From NCBI GenBank assembly GCA_016288675.1, contig JAEELC010000042.1:1-8712 (forward strand): a stretch of 8,712 bases of DNA, read 5' to 3'. How positions within the stretch are numbered: position 1 is the stretch's first letter; each line of letters starts with the position of its first letter. The notes under the pieces are model-generated. The model saw only the letters and a program-made list of their open reading frames with translations, was not told the DNA's origin and searched no databases. The DNA is from Acholeplasmatales bacterium. Lineage in GTDB: Bacteria > Bacillota_I > Bacilli_A > Acholeplasmatales > Anaeroplasmataceae. Of the stretch, positions 1 through 5,289 are shown in pieces. The translations under genes were made by a program, and so were the position numbers.

Positions 1-25
1 ATTTATTACAATTCTTAACTTTCAT
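1..25 (-). CDS. 5' end of a divergent gene running off the left edge (partial, unknown product)
   Basis: Only the first eight codons are in the window, reading M-K-V-K-N-C-N-K on the minus strand from an ATG whose complement is at 23-25. The start is supported by a strong Shine-Dalgarno site, AGGAGG on the minus strand (32-37), six bases upstream. A TATAAT box on the minus strand (71-76) would place transcription start near position 64. The product cannot be named from eight residues. The gene is divergent from pgsA. Its ribosome site and start codon sit between two perfect 13-base inverted repeat arms (6-18 and 44-56), so the second arm lies inside the coding region. A chance ATG is possible, but the ribosome site and spacing are very good. 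Confidence 0.6.
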
Positions 26-56
26 AATAAACCTCCTTGTGTTTTAAGAATTGTAA
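6..56. repeat. perfect 13-bp inverted repeat around a ribosome site and start codon
   Basis: The arm TTACAATTCTTAA (6-18) is the exact reverse complement of TTAAGAATTGTAA (44-56). The 25-base spacer (19-43) holds the minus-strand Shine-Dalgarno site and ATG of the leftward gene. In the leftward mRNA this would form a hairpin with the translation start exposed in the loop; in DNA it could be a split operator. Neither side has a T-tract, so it is not a terminator. Confidence 0.75.
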
Positions 57-70
57 GATTGATCAATATA

Positions 71-76
71 ATTATA
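71..76 (-). promoter_or_regulatory. -10 box for the leftward gene
   Basis: Plus-strand ATTATA reads TATAAT on the minus strand. Transcription would start near position 64 and include both arms of the 13-bp inverted repeat. No good -35 is visible at 94-99 (TTTATT on the minus strand), so support rests on the -10 and its position only. Confidence 0.4.
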
Positions 77-179
77 ACTTATTTTTTGATTGGAATAAAA
101 ATATTATCGTTTTCTTTAATTTGTCATATAACAATAAAAAATAGTGTATGTATAAAATTTATTTCTTTTTTATTAAATG

Positions 180-188
180 TGATATAAT
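180..188 (+). promoter_or_regulatory. extended -10 promoter (distal) for pgsA
   Basis: TGATATAAT is a perfect extended -10 (TGn-TATAAT). No recognisable -35 lies 16-18 bases upstream, which is common for extended -10 promoters. Transcription would start near 195, giving a leader of about 80 bases that contains the 212-231 inverted repeat. Confidence 0.5.
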
Positions 189-211
189 ATAGGTTTTTTA
201 CTATTATTAAT

Positions 212-231
212 TCTATTAATTTATTAATAGA
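212..231. repeat. 8-bp inverted repeat between the two pgsA promoters
   Basis: TCTATTAA (212-219) and TTAATAGA (224-231) are exact reverse complements with a four-base spacer. The repeat covers the -35 zone of the proximal promoter (about 220-225). It could be a repressor operator, or an AT-rich leader hairpin on transcripts from the distal promoter. The sequence is very AT-rich, so chance is possible. Confidence 0.4.
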
Positions 232-239
232 TTAAATTA

Positions 240-248
240 TGATATAAT
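240..248 (+). promoter_or_regulatory. extended -10 promoter (proximal) for pgsA
   Basis: A second exact copy of TGATATAAT. Transcription would begin near 255, leaving a leader of about 19 bases that still includes the GAGGAGG ribosome site. The -35 match at 220-225 (TTTATT) is weak. Confidence 0.5.
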
Positions 249-273
249 CAAATACGTGAGGAGGTATATTAAA

Positions 274-882
274 ATGAATATGCCAAATAAATTAACGCTA
301 TTGCGTGTTATTTTAGTTCCTGTAATGATTATTATTTCAGTAATTCCATTCTTAAATGATAATTTTATTGGTTCTACTAGCTTAACAATAGCTAATCTTA
401 TAAATTTAATTATTTTCTGTGTAGCATCTGCTACAGATTTCTTAGACGGACATCTAGCTCGTAAATATAATCAAGTTACTACATTCGGTAAGTTTGCTGA
501 CCCTCTTGCTGATAAGATGCTTGTAATTACATCATTATTACTATTAATGAGTGATTATTTACAAAATAGTGCAGCTAATGATTTTAGAGCAATTGTTCCA
601 GCTTGGGCAGTTTCTATTATTGTTATTCGTGAGCTTATGGTTTCAGGTATTCGTTTAGTAGCTGCTGAACGTGGTGAAGTTATTGCGGCTGGTTGGAGTG
701 GTAAGGTAAAGACTGCGTTTACAATGGTAACTATTATTTTATGCTTCTTATGCGGAGCATTTGAAGCTAAAGCTTTTGTAATCGTTTGTCAAATTGCTCT
801 ATACATTTCTGTAGCCTTAACTATTTATAGTGGCGCTGTTTATTTATTTAGATCAAGAAAATTAATTTTTGAATCAATCTAA
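274..882 (+). CDS. pgsA: CDP-diacylglycerol--glycerol-3-phosphate 3-phosphatidyltransferase
   Basis: This enzyme joins CDP-diacylglycerol and glycerol-3-phosphate to give phosphatidylglycerophosphate, the committed step to phosphatidylglycerol and cardiolipin in the membrane. The complete CDP-alcohol phosphotransferase signature is present: D55-x2-D58-G59-x2-A62-R63, eight residues, then G72-x3-D76-x3-D80, with the aspartates binding metal and substrate. The N-terminus (MNMPNKLTLLRV) is typical of PgsA and several hydrophobic membrane segments follow. Length, 202 residues, is about normal. The start is the ATG at 274: AGGAGG (259-264) lies nine bases upstream, while an in-frame GTG at 256 would have to start ahead of that ribosome site. 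recA follows after 56 bases with no terminator, so the two are probably co-transcribed. In Bacillus cinA normally sits between them; here it is absent. Confidence 0.95.
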   Translation: MNMPNKLTLLRVILVPVMIIISVIPFLNDNFIGSTSLTIANLINLIIFCVASATDFLDGHLARKYNQVTTFGKFADPLADKMLVITSLLLLMSDYLQNSAANDFRAIVPAWAVSIIVIRELMVSGIRLVAAERGEVIAAGWSGKVKTAFTMVTIILCFLCGAFEAKAFVIVCQIALYISVALTIYSGAVYLFRSRKLIFESI

Positions 883-938
883 AAAATAAATTAAGAAATT
901 GAAAAGATTTTAAACTATGTAATAGTGGAGGTGCTTTT

Positions 939-1928
939 ATGAATGATAGACAAGAAGCTTTACAAGAAGCGTTAAAACAAATTGAAAAGCAATATGGTAA
1001 AGGATCAGTAATGCGTCTTGGTGATGAAGCTGATAGACACATTGAAGTTATTTCATCTGGTTCAATTAGCCTTGATAACGCACTTGGTGTTGGTGGATAT
1101 CCTAAGGGAAGAATTATTGAAATTTATGGACCTGAATCTTCAGGTAAGACTACATTTGCACTTCATGCAATTGCTGCAGCTCAAAAAGAAGGTGGATTTG
1201 CAGCATTTATTGATGCTGAACATGCATTAGACCCTGTATATGCTAAAAATTTGGGCGTAGATATTGATAATCTTATTTTATCTCAACCAGATTCTGGTGA
1301 ACAAGCTTTAGAAATTGCTGAATCACTAATTCGTTCAGGTTCTATTGATGTACTTGTTGTAGACTCTGTTGCTGCACTTGTTCCAGAAGCTGAATTAAAC
1401 GGTGATATGGGTGATAATCATGTTGGTTTACATGCACGTTTAATGAGTCAAGCAATGAGAAAACTTGCAGGTATTATCAATAAAACTAATTGTGTTGCAA
1501 TATTTATTAATCAAATTCGTGAAAAGGTTGGAGTAATGTTTGGCAACCCTGAAACTACTACAGGAGGTAGAGCCTTAAAGTTCTATGCTTCAGTACGTAT
1601 GGAAATTCGTCGTGGTGAACAAATTAAAGATGGCACTGATGTTGTCGGTAATCTTACAAATATTAAAGTTGTTAAGAATAAGGTAGCTCCACCATTTAAG
1701 TCTTGCTCAGTAGATATTATTTACGGTAAAGGAATTAGCCATACTGGAGAATTAGTAGATCTTGGTTCAGGCCTTGATATTATTGAAAAATCTGGTGCTT
1801 GGTATTCTTATAATGGCGAAAAGATTGGTCAAGGTAGAGAAAAGACTAAGCAATTCTTAGAGGATAATAAAGAACTTGCAGCAGAAATCGAAAATAAGAT
1901 TCGTGAACAATTAAGTCTTTATAAGTAA
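939..1928 (+). CDS. recA: recombinase RecA
   Basis: RecA forms ATP-dependent filaments on single-stranded DNA, carries out homologous pairing and strand exchange, and stimulates LexA-type self-cleavage. Visible elements are Walker [10 protein letters not shown] (64-72), the catalytic glutamate E94 in [10 protein letters not shown], Walker B LVVD ending at D142, loop 1 near 150-165, and the ATP-sensing Q192 followed by DNA-binding loop 2 (about 193-210, ending TTTGG). The protein has 329 residues and stops at the end of the folded C-terminal domain, so the acidic tail of longer RecA proteins such as that of E. coli is absent. GGAGGTG (927-933) sits just before the ATG. I see no Bacillus-type LexA box (CGAAC-N4-GTTCG) in the 56-base gap from pgsA and no convincing promoter there, so expression probably depends on the pgsA promoters. 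The stop codon lies in the A-tract of the downstream hairpin. Confidence 0.98.
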   Translation: MNDRQEALQEALKQIEKQYGKGSVMRLGDEADRHIEVISSGSISLDNALGVGGYPKGRIIEIYGPESSGKTTFALHAIAAAQKEGGFAAFIDAEHALDPVYAKNLGVDIDNLILSQPDSGEQALEIAESLIRSGSIDVLVVDSVAALVPEAELNGDMGDNHVGLHARLMSQAMRKLAGIINKTNCVAIFINQIREKVGVMFGNPETTTGGRALKFYASVRMEIRRGEQIKDGTDVVGNLTNIKVVKNKVAPPFKSCSVDIIYGKGISHTGELVDLGSGLDIIEKSGAWYSYNGEKIGQGREKTKQFLEDNKELAAEIENKIREQLSLYK

Positions 1929-1967
1929 AAAAAATACTGATTGGGAAATTCCAATCAGTATTTTTTT
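1928..1967. terminator. bidirectional terminator shared by recA and the convergent gene
   Basis: TACTGATTGG (1935-1944) pairs perfectly with CCAATCAGTA (1951-1960) around the loop GAAATT. A run of A (1927-1934) precedes and seven T (1961-1967) follow, so a U-tract follows the hairpin on both strands. The recA stop (1926-1928) lies in the A-tract and the opposing gene's stop (complement of 1966-1968) in the T-tract, so one 40-base element ends both transcripts. Confidence 0.92.
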
Positions 1968-2562
1968 ATGCTCTTAAAACTGTAACAATAACATCGTTGA
2001 AGTCATAAGATAATACAACTTCTTTATCCTCGATTTGACCAGATTCATTAGTATATTTATAGTTCATATAAACATAAATATCAGGTTTATTAGTTACCTT
2101 CTTAGTGAATCCCCAACCATTTTTATTTTCATAATCTAGAGAAATAGTAGATGTACTTGATTTTTCTGATTTAGTTAGGCTACCAACTTCTTTTGTAGAT
2201 GTTGTACTTGTATAATCAGTCCAATAATCAGCTGCAACAACTTTTAAGTTTAGATTTGTAGTAGATGTGCTAGTGTTGTCTTGGAAAGTTGCTTTCCATG
2301 TTAAGCTTCCTTTATTTTCTGATGTAGCTTCTTTATATGTTGAAATTTCAAAATCAATCTTGAAATCATTGAACTTTGAAGGTTCTACATAATTAATTTT
2401 TTCTACTTCGAATTTTTCTTTTAAGTTTGGAGTAATTCTATTTACCATAAATCCATTTACAGTGTAAATTAGTAAGGCAATTATAGGTAATAGAATTATG
2501 ATTGTAAGAAATAAAATCTTACGAGAAACAATGTATTTGTCAGTACGCTTTTCTTTTTTCAT
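1966..2562 (-). CDS. membrane-anchored Ser/Thr-rich extracellular protein of unknown function
   Basis: I do not recognise this 198-residue protein. It starts with a strongly basic stretch (residues 2-15), then one hydrophobic segment (about 16-37) with no lipobox or clear signal-peptidase site, so it most likely has an inside N-terminus and a single membrane anchor. The remaining ~160 residues would be outside; they contain no cysteine, are rich in Ser, Thr, Lys and aromatic residues, and alternate in a way that suggests beta strands (for example 105-113, 138-144, 162-170 and 181-195). A Ser/Thr-dense stretch covers about 97-140. The ATG is preceded by AAGGGTGA (minus strand, 2567-2574). An extended -10 lies at 2633-2641. 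It is convergent with recA and divergent from rny, interrupting the usual recA-rny order. The coding call is supported by start signals, promoter, terminator and anchor topology; function is open. Confidence 0.85.
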   Translation of the reverse strand: MKKEKRTDKYIVSRKILFLTIIILLPIIALLIYTVNGFMVNRITPNLKEKFEVEKINYVEPSKFNDFKIDFEISTYKEATSENKGSLTWKATFQDNTSTSTTNLNLKVVAADYWTDYTSTTSTKEVGSLTKSEKSSTSTISLDYENKNGWGFTKKVTNKPDIYVYMNYKYTNESGQIEDKEVVLSYDFNDVIVTVLRA

Positions 2563-2632
2563 ATATTCACCCTTATAATATTATTTGCACTAACTTTAAT
2601 TAAAATTAGTGATTTATCATATTTATATTTTA

Positions 2633-2641
2633 ATTATATCA
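2633..2641 (-). promoter_or_regulatory. extended -10 promoter for the minus-strand membrane gene
   Basis: The minus strand reads TGATATAAT, identical to both boxes upstream of pgsA. Transcription would start near 2626, giving a leader of about 63 bases. The -35 position (2656-2661, TTATAA on the minus strand) is a poor match. Confidence 0.5.
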
Positions 2642-2714
2642 CAAGAATTTAAATATTATAAAAATTTAAGCGACTTTTTTTATGATTTATTAAACTTCTT
2701 GCCGATTTCTTTAA

Positions 2715-2743
2715 TTGACTATATTTGTCTAAAATTGTATAAT
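2715..2743 (+). promoter_or_regulatory. sigma-A type promoter for rny
   Basis: TTGACT (2715-2720) and TATAAT (2738-2743) are separated by exactly 17 bases, close to the consensus housekeeping promoter. Transcription would start near 2750, leaving a leader of about 93 bases before the rny ATG. It is divergent from the promoter at 2633-2641. The 280-base gene-free stretch 2563-2842 therefore holds two back-to-back promoters and the rny leader. Confidence 0.8.
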
Positions 2744-2746
2744 TTA

Positions 2747-2771
2747 CTTGTAGTTTATTAAAAATTACAAG
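2747..2771 (+). promoter_or_regulatory. stem-loop at the 5' end of the rny leader
   Basis: CTTGTAGTTT (2747-2756) pairs with AAAATTACAAG (2762-2771 side) as a ten-pair stem with one G-U pair and a five-base loop, ATTAA. The predicted start near 2750 falls inside the 5' arm, so the real RNA may keep only about seven pairs. It would put a structure at the extreme 5' end of the transcript, where it could affect mRNA stability. Confidence 0.4.
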
Positions 2772-2842
2772 GTAGTTTAAAGATATATAGGTTATGGTGG
2801 ATAATTTTATATATTTAAAGATAATTAGGCAGAGGTGATATA

Positions 2843-4405
2843 ATGGAAATTTTTATTTATATCCTTTGTGCTTTGATAGGAATAGCATTAGGTGTTGCTG
2901 CTGGATTCTATATCGCTAAAGCTTTAGCTAAGAAAGCTGAAAAAGATAGCGGAAATCAAGCTAAGAAAATTCTCGAAGATGCTAACGAGCAAGCAATTGC
3001 ACTTAAGAATAAGGCCATTCAAGAGGGAAAAGAAGAAATTAATAATTTAAAGATTGAGGCAGAAAAAGACATTAAAGATCGCAAGAGCGTTGTTGTTGAG
3101 CTTGAAAATAAGCTTGATTTACGTGAGGATACTTTAGACCGTCGTTCAACAAACCTAGATCGTAGAGAAGAATTATTAAACGAGAAGGAATCTAAGATTG
3201 ATGAAAAGAAATCTGAAGTGGAAAATCTTAATATCAAAGTTCAAGAGGTAATGAAGGAGCAAGAACAAAAGCTAGTTCAAATTTCAGGATTAAAGCCTGA
3301 AGAAGCACGTGAAATTATTCTAAAGCGTGTACGTGAGAACATGAGCAATGAAATTGCAACTTACATTAAGGATGAAGAAACTAAAGCTCAAAATGAAGCA
3401 AAATCTAAAGCTCGTAATATTTTAAGCTTAGCTATTCAAAAATATGCTGGTGAAACTATCAGCGAAACAACTGCTACTACAGTGTCTCTCCCACAAGATG
3501 ATACTAAGGGTAGAATTATTGGTCGTGAAGGTAGAAACATTCGTACAATTGAATCTTTAACAGGAGTAGATTTAATTGTTGATGATACACCAGATGCAGT
3601 AGTTATTTCATCTTTTGATCCTATCAGAAGAGAAATTGCTAAAAAAGCTTTAGAAATACTTGTTTCAGATGGAAGAATTCATCCAGCACGTATTGAAGAA
3701 GTTGTTGAAAGATGTAGAACTGAAGTCGAAATGGATATCCGTGAAAAAGGTGAAGAAGCTGTATTCAAGGCACAAATTGGTAAGATTCATCCAGACTTAG
3801 TTAAATTATTAGGTAGACTATATTACCGTACAAGTTATGGTCAGAATGTATTACAACATTCTTTAGAAGCATCATTCCTTGCAGGAAAGATGGCTGCAGA
3901 ACTTGGAGAAAATGAAGCATTAGCACGTCGTGCTGGTTTACTTCATGATATTGGTAAAGCTGTAGACCATGAAATTGAAGGTTCACATGTTGAAATTGGT
4001 GTGGAACTTGCTAAGAAGTATCATGAACCAAAAGAAGTAATTGATGCAATCGCAAGCCACCATGAAGATGTTGCACCTAAGAGTGTTATTGCAGTTCTTG
4101 TAGCTGCAGCTGACGCATTATCAAGTGCTCGTCCTGGTGCTCGTAGTGATTCTCTAGAAAATTACATTAAACGTTTAGAAGATCTTGAGGACATTGCTAA
4201 CTCAGTTAAAGGTGTTTCATCAAGCTATGCTATTCAAGCAGGTCGTGAAATCCGTGTCATGGTAAATCCTGATATGGTAGATGATTTATCGACATTTAAG
4301 ATTGCTCGTGAAATCAAGGAACAAATTGAAGCTAAACTTCAATTTCCAGGTACTATTAAAGTTACTGTTATCCGTGAAACTAGAGCTTCTGATGTTGCAA
4401 AGTAA
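2843..4405 (+). CDS. rny: ribonuclease Y
   Basis: RNase Y is the membrane-bound endoribonuclease that starts bulk mRNA decay and many processing events in Gram-positive bacteria. The order of parts is standard: an N-terminal membrane helix (about 2-24), a long charged coiled coil (about 30-190), a KH RNA-binding domain with GREG (227-230) in [12 protein letters not shown], and a metal-dependent HD domain with H368-D369 in LLHDIGK plus H339, H406-H407 and D424. Length, 520 residues, equals that of the Bacillus protein, and the HD pair falls at the same numbers. The ATG follows GAGGTGAT. A strong promoter lies at 2715-2743. ymdB follows after a 65-base gap holding a hairpin. The ricA-like gene farther downstream encodes a relative of a known RNase Y specificity factor. 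Confidence 0.97.
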   Translation: MEIFIYILCALIGIALGVAAGFYIAKALAKKAEKDSGNQAKKILEDANEQAIALKNKAIQEGKEEINNLKIEAEKDIKDRKSVVVELENKLDLREDTLDRRSTNLDRREELLNEKESKIDEKKSEVENLNIKVQEVMKEQEQKLVQISGLKPEEAREIILKRVRENMSNEIATYIKDEETKAQNEAKSKARNILSLAIQKYAGETISETTATTVSLPQDDTKGRIIGREGRNIRTIESLTGVDLIVDDTPDAVVISSFDPIRREIAKKALEILVSDGRIHPARIEEVVERCRTEVEMDIREKGEEAVFKAQIGKIHPDLVKLLGRLYYRTSYGQNVLQHSLEASFLAGKMAAELGENEALARRAGLLHDIGKAVDHEIEGSHVEIGVELAKKYHEPKEVIDAIASHHEDVAPKSVIAVLVAAADALSSARPGARSDSLENYIKRLEDLEDIANSVKGVSSSYAIQAGREIRVMVNPDMVDDLSTFKIAREIKEQIEAKLQFPGTIKVTVIRETRASDVAK

Positions 4406-4412
4406 TAATATT

Positions 4413-4442
4413 ATGCACACACAAAAATTATTGTGTGTGCAT
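4413..4442 (+). terminator. 12-bp hairpin between rny and ymdB (leaky terminator or stabilising element)
   Basis: ATGCACACACAA (4413-4424) pairs perfectly with TTGTGTGTGCAT (4431-4442) around AAATTA. The following tract, TTATTGTC and then TTTTT at 4451-4455, is T-rich but interrupted, so termination is probably incomplete. No promoter is visible between the hairpin and ymdB, which implies read-through. A role in protecting or processing the rny 3' end is an alternative. Confidence 0.6.
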
Positions 4443-4470
4443 TTATTGTCTTTTTAGAAAGTGTGAATAA

Positions 4471-5241
4471 ATGAATATTTTATATATTGGAGATTTATTT
4501 GGGAGTGATTCAGTTACATATTTAGAAAAGAATTTGAATCGCATTAAGCAAGAATATAAAATTAATCTTGTTTGTGCTAATGCTGAAAATGTAACTCAAG
4601 GTAAGGGATTAGCTTTAAGACATTATAATAGATTGAAGAAGTTAGGTATTTCTTGCTTTTCTATGGGTAATCATACATTTTCAAATAGTGAAATCTTCGA
4701 TTATATTGAAGATTCAAATGTAATAAGACCTGCTAATATTCCAGGTGATATTGGTAAAGGATATTTCTTGATCAATTATAATGGTAAGAAAATTTGCGTA
4801 ATTAATTTAATGGGTAGAGTATTTGTTACACAATCACTAGATTGCCCTTTTAAAACCTTAGATCATATTTTAGAAACTGTTAATGCTGATTATTACATTG
4901 TTGACTTCCATGCAGAAGCAACAAGTGAAAAAATTGCTCTTGGTTTAGATTTTGATGGAAAAGTAGATGCAGTAGTTGGAACTCATACTCATGTGCAAAC
5001 TGCAGATGAAAGAGTACTAGACAAGAATACATTATATATTACTGATATTGGTATGACTGGACCATTAAATGGTGTTATTGGTAACTCTAAAAAAGATATT
5101 ATTGAAAGATTTAGAACAGGTATTTACAGTCGTGCTGGTATTGAAACAGGCGATTTCCAATTTAATGCTGTTGTATTATCAATTGGAGATACAAAGCCTT
5201 CAATCAAACGTATTCACGAGGTTGTCAAAAATTTTAACTAG
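4471..5241 (+). CDS. ymdB: YmdB-family metallophosphoesterase
   Basis: YmdB proteins are dimetal phosphodiesterases; Bacillus YmdB hydrolyses 2',3'-cyclic nucleotides and influences biofilm and motility programmes. The metal-site motifs are all visible: D8 in IGD, E39-N40 in NAEN, N67-H68 in MGNHT, H147 in DFHAEATSEK and H172/H174 in GTHTHVQTAD. The motif TDIGMTGP (191-198) is also characteristic. The protein has 256 residues, slightly shorter than the usual ~264, with the difference at the C-terminus. It lies directly after rny, as in Bacillus. Its ribosome site is weak (GAAAGTGTGA before the ATG), and no promoter of its own is seen, so its level probably depends on read-through of the 4413-4442 hairpin. 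It ends with TAG, the only non-TAA stop in the window. Confidence 0.93.
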   Translation: MNILYIGDLFGSDSVTYLEKNLNRIKQEYKINLVCANAENVTQGKGLALRHYNRLKKLGISCFSMGNHTFSNSEIFDYIEDSNVIRPANIPGDIGKGYFLINYNGKKICVINLMGRVFVTQSLDCPFKTLDHILETVNADYYIVDFHAEATSEKIALGLDFDGKVDAVVGTHTHVQTADERVLDKNTLYITDIGMTGPLNGVIGNSKKDIIERFRTGIYSRAGIETGDFQFNAVVLSIGDTKPSIKRIHEVVKNFN

Positions 5242-5244
5242 TTG

Positions 5245-5273
5245 TTGAATAAAAATTTAAAATAGATTATACT
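5245..5273 (+). promoter_or_regulatory. candidate promoter for miaB-ricA
   Basis: TTGAAT (5245-5250) and TATACT (5268-5273) are separated by 17 bases in the gap after ymdB. Transcription would begin near 5280, only about ten bases before the miaB ATG and at the edge of its AAAGGTGAT ribosome site, so the leader would be very short. Co-transcription with ymdB is equally possible because no terminator separates them. Confidence 0.45.
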
Positions 5274-5289
5274 AACAAAGGTGATTTTT

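Noticed and set aside
256..273. GTG start for pgsA adding six residues
   Set aside because: This stretch contains the AGGAGG ribosome site for ATG 274 and has none of its own.
848..1042. Minus-strand open frame across the pgsA-recA junction
   Set aside because: Antisense to the recA start and pgsA end, with no ribosome site or family resemblance.
1018..1230. Plus-strand open frame inside recA in another frame
   Set aside because: Lies wholly within recA; composition looks like a frame shadow.
2836..2844. TGATATAAT at the rny start as a working promoter
   Set aside because: It is formed by the ribosome site running into the start codon and would yield RNA lacking the rny start; a much better promoter lies at 2715-2743.
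3019..3237. Minus-strand Ser/Phe-rich open frame within rny
   Set aside because: Antisense of the coiled-coil region, where Glu/Lys codons read backwards as Phe/Ser/Leu.
3801..3986. Minus-strand open frame within rny
   Set aside because: Antisense to the conserved HD domain, with no start signals.
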